DNA from: Rhizobium sophorae
GTDB taxonomy: Bacteria > Pseudomonadota > Alphaproteobacteria > Rhizobiales > Rhizobiaceae
Reading direction: 5' to 3'
DNA length: 64,000 nucleotides
NCBI RefSeq assembly: GCF_013087515.1
Contig: NZ_JABFCN010000009.1
Location: forward strand, 1 to 64,000
Shown: positions 56,828 through 64,000 of the stretch, piece after piece
Position numbering within the stretch: the first letter of the stretch is position 1
Layout of the letters: every line of letters starts with the position of its first letter
Made by a program: the position numbers and the translations under genes
The notes under the pieces: generated by a model
The model's input: only the letters and a program-made list of their open reading frames with translations
What the model was told of the DNA's origin: nothing
The model's database searches: none

Positions 56828-57424
56828 TTAATCGGGCCGGCCGAGAAGATCAAGAAGCTCGCGCATCTGGCGGCGGGATTTTAGCTGAAGAACCGGCACG
56901 TCGGGGCCGTGCTCGGCGATGCCGGCGACGAGGCGCGGCGCGAATTTCTCCTCGAAGGTCCAGATGAAGCGGAGGAATTCCAAATCGACCTTCTCGATAC
57001 AGCCCGGCGCCATTTCCGGTCGGGTGCGGCCGATCCATTTCACCCATCGGCTGATTGCGCCCCAGATGCAGAGAAGTCGTGGCATGCGCACCCAGACGAC
57101 GAAATCGGTGCGCGGCAGCCGGATGTCCAAGGAAGACGGGTTCGTGCCGTCCATGATCCAACGTTCTTCGAGGATCCGGCTGGCGATGATATTTCTCTGC
57201 TCGACCCTGTCGCGCACCACCCAGCCGGGAAGCCAGAAAACATCGCGGTCGAGCGAAATGTAGGAAAGCCCGAAGCGCCTGGCGATCTTCAGCGACAGCG
57301 TCGATTTACCGCCGCCCGAGCAACCCATCACGAGGATGCGGCGGGCTGTACGGATATGCTCCGCAGCCTGTTTAAGATCGGTGATCTGGTGACGCGGCGG
57401 CAGCTCTGCTCTCTGATCCATCAT
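56828..57424 (-). CDS. P-loop kinase-like protein (FlaR/topology-modulation family), copy 1
   Basis: A 198-residue P-loop NTPase with Walker A GCSGGGKST (about 34-42), then SLDRDVFWLPGWV, EERWIMDGTNPSSLDIRLPR (about 86-105) and VRMPRLLCIWGAISR. It resembles adenylate-kinase-like proteins annotated as DNA topology modulation protein or shikimate-kinase-like; the substrate is unknown. It has a strong GAGGGAG site. A paralog with the same layout lies directly upstream (57466-58014), so this is a tandem duplication. Confidence 0.85.
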   Translation of the reverse strand: MMDQRAELPPRHQITDLKQAAEHIRTARRILVMGCSGGGKSTLSLKIARRFGLSYISLDRDVFWLPGWVVRDRVEQRNIIASRILEERWIMDGTNPSSLDIRLPRTDFVVWVRMPRLLCIWGAISRWVKWIGRTRPEMAPGCIEKVDLEFLRFIWTFEEKFAPRLVAGIAEHGPDVPVLQLKSRRQMRELLDLLGRPD

Positions 57425-57465
57425 GCAACTCCCTCGAGCCAGACATGCGTTTCGCCGGCACGATC

Positions 57466-58014
57466 TTAAGCGCCAAGAGCGGCGAACCGGTTAGCTGCTT
57501 TGCGCGATCTTATGATGACGGTGGAATTTGCAAGCGCGTGTTCCTGAAGCGCCGCTTCGATCAAGGGTACGGCGTCCCGCTCGAAATTCCAGATATAGGC
57601 AAGCGCGTCCAGCGAGAGGCGTTCAGGGCAGCCGGCAGGCAGTTCTGGGCGGTTGCGCCCAAAGTAGCGGAACGCTCTCGAGATGGCGCCGTACAGGCAT
57701 GCATATCTAGGCAGCCGAAGCCAAATGACGGCGTCTGCGCGCGGCAGGCGAAGATGGAAGGAGCTGAGGCCGGTTCCATCCATGATCCAGCGTTCTTCCG
57801 CCACGGCCTTGGCGATCAGGCGGTCGACCTCGTCGCGCGGCCTCCTTCTCCAGCCCGGTAGCCAGTAGAAGTCACGGTCCATGGAAATGTAGTCAAGGTC
57901 GAGCGCTTGCGAGAGCCGCTTTGCGAGCGTGCTCTTGCCGCTGCCGGGGCAGCCGATCACCAGGATACGGTCGGCTTCTATCAGCGTCGATTTCAATCCG
58001 GAGGTGATGTTCAT
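57466..58014 (-). CDS. P-loop kinase-like protein (FlaR/topology-modulation family), copy 2
   Basis: A 182-residue paralog of the preceding protein: GCPGSGKST at about 20-28, SMDRDFYWLPGWR, EERWIMDGTGLSSFHLRLPR and LYGAISRAFRYFGRNRPEL. The two share about half their residues by eye over the whole length. The ribosome site before the ATG at 58014 is weak. A terminator (58027-58053) separates it from lipA, so it needs its own promoter. Probably a small-molecule kinase of unknown substrate. Confidence 0.83.
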   Translation of the reverse strand: MNITSGLKSTLIEADRILVIGCPGSGKSTLAKRLSQALDLDYISMDRDFYWLPGWRRRPRDEVDRLIAKAVAEERWIMDGTGLSSFHLRLPRADAVIWLRLPRYACLYGAISRAFRYFGRNRPELPAGCPERLSLDALAYIWNFERDAVPLIEAALQEHALANSTVIIRSRKAANRFAALGA

Positions 58015-58026
58015 CGTCGGCCGCCC

Positions 58027-58053
58027 AATAAAAACGCGGCGAAAATCGCCGCG
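58027..58053 (-). terminator. Intrinsic terminator of lipA
   Basis: CGCGGCGA (58035-58042) and TCGCCGCG (58046-58053) pair perfectly around AAA; on the minus strand the stem is followed by TTTTTATT. It lies 28 bases beyond the lipA stop and 13 bases before the next start codon. Confidence 0.85.
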
Positions 58054-58080
58054 GTTCAATCAAAAAGCAAGTGATGGATC

Positions 58081-59052
58081 TTATTCGGCTGCGATCAGCA
58101 ACTTCCTTTCGCGCGCTGCTCTCAGCCGCGCGAAGTCGTCGCCGGCATGGTGGGAGGAGCGTGTCAGCGGGCTGGAGGCGACCATCAGGAAACCCTTGCT
58201 GTAGGCGACGGTCTCGTAAGACTTGAACTCGTCGGGGGTGACGAAGCTTTCGACCTTGTGGTGCTTGCGGGTCGGCTGCAGGTACTGGCCGATCGTCAGG
58301 AAATCGACGTCGGCGGTGCGCAGATCGTCCATCAGCTGCAGGACTTCGTTTCGCTCTTCGCCGAGACCGACCATGATGCCCGATTTGGTGAACATGGACG
58401 GATCGAGTTCCTTCACCCGCTGGAGCAACCGGATAGAGTGGAAATAACGGGCGCCGGGACGAACCGTCAGATAGTTGCCGGGCACGGTCTCCATATTGTG
58501 GTTGAAGACGTCGGGCTTTGCAGCAACGACGCGCTCCAGCGCACCAGGCTTCTTCAGGAAGTCCGGGGTCAGGATCTCGATGGTCGTCATCGGCGAGGCC
58601 GCGCGGATCGCCCAGATCACCTTTTCGAAATGTTCGGCGCCACCATCTGCCAGATCGTCGCGGTCGACCGAAGTGATGACGACATGGCTGAGGCCCATCT
58701 GCTTCACGGCCTTGGCGACATTCTCAGGTTCCGCCATATCGAGCGCATTCGGCTTGCCGGTGGCGACATTGCAGAAGGCGCAGGCGCGGGTACAGATCTC
58801 GCCCATGATCATGAAGGTCGCATGCTTCTTGTCCCAGCACTCGCCGATGTTCGGGCAGCCGGCCTCCTCGCAGACGGTGACGAGCTTGTGCTCCTTCACG
58901 ATCGCGCGCGTTTCGGCATAACCCTTGGAGGTCGGCGCCTTGACGCGAATCCAGTCCGGCTTGCGCATGACTTCCGTGTCCGGCCGATGCGCCTTCTCCG
59001 GATGCCGCACGCGCTTGGCGTCGGGATTGATCGTGTCGAGGATGGTCACCAT
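58081..59052 (-). CDS. lipA: Lipoyl synthase LipA
   Basis: A 323-residue radical-SAM enzyme with two iron-sulfur clusters. The auxiliary cluster uses [12 protein letters not shown] (C61, C66, C72), and the SAM cluster CTRACAFC (C87, C91, C94). The C-terminal Arg-Ser-Ser motif (TRSSHHAGD, about 300-308) supplies the serine ligand. It inserts two sulfurs into protein-bound octanoyl groups, producing the lipoyl cofactor needed by the neighbouring pdhC product and recycled by the lpdA product. Confidence 0.97.
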   Translation of the reverse strand: MVTILDTINPDAKRVRHPEKAHRPDTEVMRKPDWIRVKAPTSKGYAETRAIVKEHKLVTVCEEAGCPNIGECWDKKHATFMIMGEICTRACAFCNVATGKPNALDMAEPENVAKAVKQMGLSHVVITSVDRDDLADGGAEHFEKVIWAIRAASPMTTIEILTPDFLKKPGALERVVAAKPDVFNHNMETVPGNYLTVRPGARYFHSIRLLQRVKELDPSMFTKSGIMVGLGEERNEVLQLMDDLRTADVDFLTIGQYLQPTRKHHKVESFVTPDEFKSYETVAYSKGFLMVASSPLTRSSHHAGDDFARLRAARERKLLIAAE

Positions 59053-59098
59053 TGCAGTTTCAGCTTTCTACCGCCCCTATGCGGCAAATCGATCGGAT

Positions 59099-59347
59099 CT
59101 AGCGCCGCACCAGCCGCGCAAGGAATATCAACAAGCAGGCGCCGAGGAAACCCGTCACGAAATAGCCGAGCCGACCGCCGACCACCGCGACATGAAATTG
59201 CGCGAGGATGGCGCTGGCGACGACCGAGCCGACGATGCCGAGCACGATGTTCAGGAAGATTCCGTATCGCGCTTCCATCAGCTTGCCGGCGAGCCAGCCC
59301 GCAAGCCCGCCGATGATGATTGCCGAAATCCAGCCGACGCTTTCCAT
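59099..59347 (-). CDS. GlsB/YeaQ/YmgE-family small membrane protein
   Basis: An 82-residue protein with three hydrophobic, glycine-rich helices (WISAIIIGGLAGWLAGKLM, IFLNIVLGIVGSVVASAIL, LGYFVTGFLGACLLIFLARL). This is the transglycosylase-associated / GlsB family, induced by stress in many bacteria, with unknown biochemical function. It follows another small glycine-rich membrane protein by 20 bases, so they are probably an operon embedded between lpdA and lipA. Confidence 0.88.
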   Translation of the reverse strand: MESVGWISAIIIGGLAGWLAGKLMEARYGIFLNIVLGIVGSVVASAILAQFHVAVVGGRLGYFVTGFLGACLLIFLARLVRR

Positions 59348-59367
59348 GCCCTGCCCTCTTTTGACCG

Positions 59368-59622
59368 TTAAGCGACCGCTCTTGCGATCAGAACCACGAT
59401 AATGGCGCCGACCGTGGCATGGATGATCTGCACCACCAGCGCGTTTTCAATGCCCAGCGAAATGCCGAGCGCGCTGAACAGATAACCGCCGACGAAGGCG
59501 CCGATGATGCCGCTCAGCAGGCATCTTATCAACCCGCCGCCACCGACGACCAGGCTTGCAAGGAAGCCTGCAACCAAGCCGATCAGCAAAAACACCAGCA
59601 ACGCCTGCGTCTCCATAGACAT
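59368..59622 (-). CDS. GlsB-like small glycine-rich membrane protein
   Basis: An 84-residue protein with three membrane helices and a glycine-rich turn (LASLVVGGGGLIRCLLSGIIG). It is a diverged relative of the neighbouring GlsB-type protein, so the pair may be an old duplication. AAGGAAATC precedes the ATG at 59622. It begins 76 bases after the lpdA stop, with a small hairpin (GGAGTGG-CTTT-CCACTCC, 59654-59671) between. Function unknown. Confidence 0.82.
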   Translation of the reverse strand: MSMETQALLVFLLIGLVAGFLASLVVGGGGLIRCLLSGIIGAFVGGYLFSALGISLGIENALVVQIIHATVGAIIVVLIARAVA

Positions 59623-59698
59623 GATGATTTCCTTTCGTTTTTTCCACCCCGGCGGAGTGGCTTTCCACTCCGGACATAAAGGGCAGCTTCGGAAATTC

Positions 59699-61147
59699 TC
59701 AAGCGTTCAGCACACGGCCATAAGCATCGAGTACCGCTTCCTTCATCGTTTCGGACACGGTCGGATGCGGGAAGATCGTGTGCATCAGCTCTTCCTCGGT
59801 CGTTTCGAGGTTCATCGCGACGACGAAGCCCTGGATGAGCTCGGTGACTTCGGCGCCGACCATGTGGGCGCCGAGGAGCTCGCCGGTCTTCTTGTCGAAG
59901 ATCACCTTCACCATGCCCTGGTCTTCGCCGAGCGCGATCGCCTTGCCGTTCGCCGCGAAGGAGAAGCGGCCGACGCGGATGTCGCGGCCCAGTTCCTTGG
60001 CTTTGGCTTCGGTGATGCCGACGGAGGCGACCTGTGGATTGCAATAGGTGCAGCCCGGGACCTTGCCCTTGTCGGTCGGATGGACATTCGGCAAGCCGGC
60101 GATCTTTTCGACGCAGACGACGCCCTCATGCTCTGCCTTGTGCGCCAACATCGGCGGGCCGGCGACATCGCCGATCGCATAGATGCCGGCGACATTGGTC
60201 TTGCCGTAACCGTCGATGACGACGCAGCCGCGGTCGGTCTTGACGCCGAGCGCCTCCAGGCCGAGGTTTTCGATATTGCCCTGAACGCCGACGGCCGAAA
60301 TCAACCGGTCGGCGGTGATCTGCTGCACCTTGCCATCGGCCGTCTCGACGTGAGCGGTGACGCTGTCGGCGGCCTTGTCGACCTTCGAGACCTTGGCGCT
60401 GGTGAAGATCTTGAGGCCGCGCTTTTCAAGCTGCTTGCGGGCGATCGCTGTGATCTCGGCATCCTCGACCGGCATGATGGTCGGCATGACTTCGACGACC
60501 GTCACGTCGACGCCCATCGAGCGATAGAAGCTGGCGAATTCGATGCCGATCGCGCCCGAGCCCATGACGATCAACGACTTCGGCAGAACATCCGGCTTCA
60601 GCGCCTCGAAATAGGTCCAGATCAGCTTGCCATCCGGCTCGATGCCGGGCAGCGCGCGCGGGCGGGCGCCGGTGGCGATAATGATGTGTTTAGCGGTATA
60701 GGTGCCCTCGCCGCTCTTGACGTTCTTCGGCAGCGGATGCTGCGGCTCGACGACGGGCTTCGACGGCTTGCCGACAACGATCTCACCGGGCTTGGTGATC
60801 TTCGCTTCGCCCCAGATGATGTCGATCTTGTTCTTCTTCATCAGGAAGCCGACGCCGGCATTCAGGCGGGCGGAGACGGCGCGCGAGCGGCCGACGACGG
60901 CCTTGGCATCCGGCTTGACCGTGCCTTCGAGAACGAGGCCGTAATCCTTGAAGTGATTGGCGTGGTCGAGCACCTCGGCCGAGCGCAGCAGCGCCTTTGT
61001 GGGTATGCAGCCCCAGTTCAGGCAGATGCCGCCCATATGCTCGCGCTCGACGATCGCAGTCTTGAGGCCGAGCTGGCTGGCGCGGATGGCGGCGACATAG
61101 CCGCCGGGACCCGAACCGATGATGATGACGTCGTAGGATTCAGCCAT
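59699..61147 (-). CDS. lpdA: Dihydrolipoyl dehydrogenase (E3)
   Basis: A 482-residue flavoprotein disulfide reductase: FAD site GSGPGGYVAA (12-21), redox disulfide GGICLNWGCIPTKAL (about 39-53), NAD site VMGSGAIGIEFASFY (about 187-201), second FAD motif YAIGDVAGPPMLAHKA (about 322-337) and the catalytic His-Glu in HPTVSE near the C-terminus. It reoxidises the dihydrolipoyl group of the pyruvate dehydrogenase complex. It lies in the pdhABC-lpdA-lipA cluster with two small genes inserted between pdhC and lpdA. Confidence 0.96.
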   Translation of the reverse strand: MAESYDVIIIGSGPGGYVAAIRASQLGLKTAIVEREHMGGICLNWGCIPTKALLRSAEVLDHANHFKDYGLVLEGTVKPDAKAVVGRSRAVSARLNAGVGFLMKKNKIDIIWGEAKITKPGEIVVGKPSKPVVEPQHPLPKNVKSGEGTYTAKHIIIATGARPRALPGIEPDGKLIWTYFEALKPDVLPKSLIVMGSGAIGIEFASFYRSMGVDVTVVEVMPTIMPVEDAEITAIARKQLEKRGLKIFTSAKVSKVDKAADSVTAHVETADGKVQQITADRLISAVGVQGNIENLGLEALGVKTDRGCVVIDGYGKTNVAGIYAIGDVAGPPMLAHKAEHEGVVCVEKIAGLPNVHPTDKGKVPGCTYCNPQVASVGITEAKAKELGRDIRVGRFSFAANGKAIALGEDQGMVKVIFDKKTGELLGAHMVGAEVTELIQGFVVAMNLETTEEELMHTIFPHPTVSETMKEAVLDAYGRVLNA

Positions 61148-61163
61148 GTGTTTCCTGCCTTTG

Positions 61164-61745
61164 TTACGCTGCGCTGCGGGTCATGAGCACCCACGCATGT
61201 CTCTTGCTGTTTTCGAAGAGCGGCACGGCATCGGCGCGCGCAGCCTCCAGGAATCCGTTTCTTTCATAAAGCGACAAAGCCGCTTCGTTGTCGCTTGCGG
61301 TGATCAGGCTGACGGGCCGTCGATCGGCCCTGTCGATCTGATCGTCCAGCAGCCTGCGTCCAATGCCGATGCCGCGCAGATGGCGATAAACGCCGAGACT
61401 GCCGATGAACCAGCTTCCGACCACCGTCTTCTGCAAGGCGAGCATCGGTTCGGTCGCCGGGATGCTCGCCTCGATATCGGCTATGCCCTCCTCCAGCGCA
61501 TGGCCGATCGCCACACCTGCCACTTCGCCATAGGCCTCAGCAATGACGGCATCCCGCCAGCCGCCGACAGCCTCCTCCTCGCTCATCTTCAGCCGGCCCC
61601 GCTCCAGCGGCGTGTCGCTCACGCCGCTCTCCACATCGGCAAACCAGAGCCAGGAGGCAAAACCGCGCGATGCGATATCCGCCAGAATCGCCAGCTCCGA
61701 GGCATCCCGCCGTGAGGCCTGCCGCAGCGCGATGAAGGCGGTCAT
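61164..61745 (-). CDS. GNAT-family N-acetyltransferase
   Basis: A 193-residue GNAT: IALRQASRRDASELAILADIA start, substrate-side loops, then acetyl-CoA motif A in GSLGVYRHLRGIGIGRRLLDD (about 128-148, pyrophosphate loop R-G-I-G-I-G) and motif B ITASDNEAALSLYERNGF (about 157-174). The substrate is unknown. The ATG at 61745 lies two bases after the stop of the SGNH hydrolase gene, so the pair is co-translated. It is inserted with it between pdhC and lpdA. Confidence 0.88.
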   Translation of the reverse strand: MTAFIALRQASRRDASELAILADIASRGFASWLWFADVESGVSDTPLERGRLKMSEEEAVGGWRDAVIAEAYGEVAGVAIGHALEEGIADIEASIPATEPMLALQKTVVGSWFIGSLGVYRHLRGIGIGRRLLDDQIDRADRRPVSLITASDNEAALSLYERNGFLEAARADAVPLFENSKRHAWVLMTRSAA

Positions 61746-61747
61746 GA

Positions 61748-62389
61748 TCAGATCCCCAGCATCATCCGCACGATCGATTCCAGCCCGCGGCCGAGCGCAC
61801 GCGTATTCTCCGCATCGAGGTGAATGCCGTCGATCGGTGTGGTCTTGGCGACCGAATTGCCGTCGAAGAAGCCACAACCGAGTTCGTCGGCAAGATCACG
61901 ATAAAGCGTTGCAAGCTTTGCCGATTCCTCGATGCCGCCGGGAAACGATGCGGCGAAGGGCACATTGCCCGTCGCGCGGATCGCCGGCGGCGCCACGATC
62001 AGGATCTCCGGCCCATCGAATTCGAAGGGCCAGGCATGATTGCGGATCAGCCGCACGAGCCGGCTGATGCCCTGGCATGCGGCAAAGGCCGAGCCTGCCA
62101 CGACCGGCTTCATGTCATTGGTGCCGAGCAGAAGGATGACGAGGTCGAGCGGTGCATGCGTCTGGAGGATCGTCGGCAGGATGCGCGCACCGTTGCGGTC
62201 GCAATCGGCGAGATGGTCGTCGAAAGCGGTCGTGCGACCGTTCAAGCCTTCGGCGATGATACGCGCGTCACCGCCGAGCGCTGCCTGAAGCACGCTCGGC
62301 CAGCGATTCTTGTAATCATGACGGCCGATCGTCTCGGCGTCATAACCCCAGGTCAGCGAGTCCCCGTAGCAAAGAACGGTCTTGGTCAT
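61748..62389 (-). CDS. SGNH/GDSL hydrolase (arylesterase-like)
   Basis: A 213-residue esterase: block I YGDSLTWGYD (8-17) with the nucleophilic Ser, block II Gly in EGLNGRTTAF (about 47-56), block III LLGTNDMK (about 87-94) and block V DGIHLDAE (about 186-193) with the Asp-His pair. There is no signal peptide. Relatives in alphaproteobacteria deacetylate sugars or hydrolyse aryl esters. It lies 18 bases after pdhC, so it is probably part of the pdh operon transcript, although its function seems unrelated. Confidence 0.92.
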   Translation of the reverse strand: MTKTVLCYGDSLTWGYDAETIGRHDYKNRWPSVLQAALGGDARIIAEGLNGRTTAFDDHLADCDRNGARILPTILQTHAPLDLVILLLGTNDMKPVVAGSAFAACQGISRLVRLIRNHAWPFEFDGPEILIVAPPAIRATGNVPFAASFPGGIEESAKLATLYRDLADELGCGFFDGNSVAKTTPIDGIHLDAENTRALGRGLESIVRMMLGI

Positions 62390-62407
62390 TTCCGCCTCGC
62401 GCCGCTA

Positions 62408-63772
62408 TCAGACAAGCATGCCCATCGGGTTCTCGATGTAGCCCTTGAAGGCCTGGAGCAGCTCGGCGCCGAGCGCGCCGTCGACGCAGCGATGGTCGGT
62501 CGAGAGCGTGACTGACATCACGGTGGCAATCGCCATTTCGCCCTTCTTGACAACGACCCGCTGTTCGCCGGCGCCGACCGCGAGGATCGTCGCATGCGGC
62601 GGGTTGACGACGGCGGCGAAGTTCTTCACGCCCATCATGCCCATGTTGGAGACCGAGCTGGTGCCGCCCTGATATTCCTCAGGCTTCAGCTTGCGGTCCT
62701 TGGCCCGTTTGCCGAGATCGCGCATCTCGTTGGAGATCGTCGACAGGGTCTTTTCCTCGGCCTTGCGGATGATCGGGGTGATCAAGCCGCCGGAGATCGA
62801 GACAGCAACGCCGACATCGGCGTGCTTGTGCTTGACCATGTTGCTGTCGGTCCAGGAGACATTGGCATCCGGAACGTCGCGCAGCGACAGCGCCATGGCC
62901 TTGATGACCATGTCGTTGACCGAGAGCTTGTAGGCCGGAGCGTTGTCCTTGCGCGGAGCCGCATCGTTCAGCTGGGCGCGCAGCGCCAACAACGCATCGA
63001 GCTCGCAATCGACGCTGACGTAGAAATGCGGGATCGTCTGCTTGGATTCGACCAGGCGCCTGGCGATCGTCTTGCGCATGCCGTCATGCGGCACGAGCTC
63101 GTAGGAGCCAGGTTCGAATAGCTTGAGCACGGCTTCTTCGGACGCGCCCTTCGGGGCAGCGGCGGCCGGAGCCGGAGCTGCGGAGGCTTGCGGAGCGGAA
63201 GCAGCAGCTGCCGGGGCTGCGGCCTTAGCGCCGCCGCCGGCAACGGCGGCTTCGATGTCGCTCTTGACGACGCGGCCGTGCGGGCCGGAGCCTGCGACTG
63301 CCGAAAGGTCGATACCGGCTTCCTTGGCCAGCCTGCGGGCAAGCGGCGAAGAGAAGGCGCGGCTGCCATCAGATGAAACCGACGCGGGTGCAGCGGCGGT
63401 GACAGGTGCCGCAGCCGGAGTAGACTGGGCCGGAGCCGGTGCAGCTTCGGCCTTCGGCGCCGCTGCACCGTCAGCTTTCGGCGCCGGAGCGGCCGAACCC
63501 GCGCCGCTTGCGGCAGCGGCGACATCCTCGCCATCGGCGGCGAGAACCGCGATCAGCGCATTGACCTTGACGCCTTCGGTGCCGGCGGCAACGACGAGCT
63601 TGGCGACCGTGCCTTCATCGACGGCTTCGACTTCCATCGTCGCCTTGTCGGTCTCGATCTCGGCGATCACATCGCCAGACTTGACCGTGTCGCCTTCCTT
63701 GACCAGCCATTTGGAAAGATTGCCTTCCTCCATGGTCGGAGAGAGGGCGGGCATCGTGATATTGATCGGCAT
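62408..63772 (-). CDS. pdhC: Pyruvate dehydrogenase E2 (dihydrolipoyl acetyltransferase)
   Basis: A 454-residue E2: one lipoyl domain (about 1-80) with the lipoylated Lys in ETDKATM (K43), a long Ala/Pro-rich linker (about 85-135), the E3/E1-binding domain (about 137-175, [18 protein letters not shown]), a second Ala/Pro linker and the catalytic domain ending with DHRCVDGA (active His). It transfers acetyl groups from E1 to CoA. The lipoyl group comes from the LipA product and is reoxidised by the LpdA product. It starts 15 bases after pdhB. Confidence 0.96.
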   Translation of the reverse strand: MPINITMPALSPTMEEGNLSKWLVKEGDTVKSGDVIAEIETDKATMEVEAVDEGTVAKLVVAAGTEGVKVNALIAVLAADGEDVAAAASGAGSAAPAPKADGAAAPKAEAAPAPAQSTPAAAPVTAAAPASVSSDGSRAFSSPLARRLAKEAGIDLSAVAGSGPHGRVVKSDIEAAVAGGGAKAAAPAAAASAPQASAAPAPAAAAPKGASEEAVLKLFEPGSYELVPHDGMRKTIARRLVESKQTIPHFYVSVDCELDALLALRAQLNDAAPRKDNAPAYKLSVNDMVIKAMALSLRDVPDANVSWTDSNMVKHKHADVGVAVSISGGLITPIIRKAEEKTLSTISNEMRDLGKRAKDRKLKPEEYQGGTSSVSNMGMMGVKNFAAVVNPPHATILAVGAGEQRVVVKKGEMAIATVMSVTLSTDHRCVDGALGAELLQAFKGYIENPMGMLV

Positions 63773-63787
63773 CGAAACACCCTCCCC

Positions 63788-64000
63788 TTATTTGTAGCAA
63801 ACAGCCTTCACCGCATCGACCACTTCGCCGACGTTCGGAAGGGCGAGCTTTTCGAGATTGGCAGCGTAAGGCATCGGAACGTCCTTGCCTGCGATCGTCA
63901 GGATCGGCGCATCGAGATAGTCGAAGGCCTGCTGCATGACGCGGGTGGCGATTTCAGTGCCGACGGAGGACTGCGGATAACCTTCCTCGACGGTGACCAG
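63788..64000 (-). CDS. pdhB: Pyruvate dehydrogenase E1 beta subunit, C-terminal part (runs off window)
   Basis: The last 70 codons are present: [17 protein letters not shown], then [20 protein letters not shown] and the end [10 protein letters not shown]. This is the C-terminal domain of the transketolase-like beta subunit of the TPP-dependent E1 component, which decarboxylates pyruvate and passes the acetyl group to the lipoyl group of PdhC. The stop is TAA at 63788-63790; the start lies beyond the right edge. Confidence 0.95.
   Translation of the reverse strand: MVTVEEGYPQSSVGTEIATRVMQQAFDYLDAPILTIAGKDVPMPYAANLEKLALPNVGEVVDAVKAVCYK

Noticed and set aside
59504..61186. 560-codon plus-strand frame
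   Set aside because: Antisense to lpdA, which has complete flavoprotein motifs.

Overview
The window is about 64 kb of GC-rich alphaproteobacterial DNA and almost certainly chromosomal Rhizobium (R. leguminosarum/etli group). Supporting signs are the nifR3/dusB-ntrB-ntrC-ntrY-ntrX-hfq-hflX order, the cysG-DUF2849-cysI-DUF934 sulfur block, the pdh-lpdA-lipA block, DUF982 and DUF1476 proteins, a GTTC-N7-GTTC SOS box, GGAAC-N16/17-CGTT extracytoplasmic-type promoters and several rhizobial intergenic palindromes. Species is inferred from gene content only.

Left part (1-9.5 kb): the start of a tyrosine recombinase runs off the edge, then an aminoglycoside-phosphotransferase-like kinase, then a carbohydrate module. 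That module has a four-gene ABC importer (minus strand) divergent from a ROK regulator, a Gfo/Idh/MocA dehydrogenase and a ThuA-domain protein (plus strand). The enzyme pair resembles ThuAB, so uptake plus 3-keto-glycoside chemistry is the best reading. Inverted copies of a ~115 bp intergenic mosaic repeat lie near both ends.

Accessory part (9.7-35 kb): many small or unusual genes and decayed remnants. It holds a MarR/FAD-monooxygenase/MFS cluster with two clear operators, a two-gene LexA-controlled operon, a DUF4242-class III cyclase fusion, DUF982 proteins, a deletion-fused remnant of a terminal-oxidase/cytochrome c locus, several small stress-type membrane or disordered proteins with EcfG-like promoters (CsbD among them), tRNA-Lys(TTT), ccdA, a GH15 enzyme, an esterase, a NUDIX / CYTH-CHAD / NUDIX group that may act on polyphosphate or related phosphoanhydrides, two SDRs, a Kv-like channel with a zinc ribbon, a cupin pseudogene and an MBL-fold hydrolase.

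Core part (34.7-64 kb): an AEC transporter, a UbiH-type hydroxylase, siroheme and sulfite reduction genes, a deaminase, mazG, hflX, hfq, a D-amino-acid-transaminase-like enzyme, the NtrYX and NtrBC two-component systems with dusB, an aldo/keto reductase, ispDF, pncC, a Coq10/RatA START protein, two paralogous P-loop kinases, lipA, two small GlsB-type membrane proteins, lpdA, a GNAT, an SGNH hydrolase, pdhC and the end of pdhB. The LipA product supplies the cofactor carried by PdhC and recycled by LpdA. NtrBC/NtrYX sense nitrogen state, and Hfq is the RNA chaperone through which much rhizobial post-transcriptional control passes.
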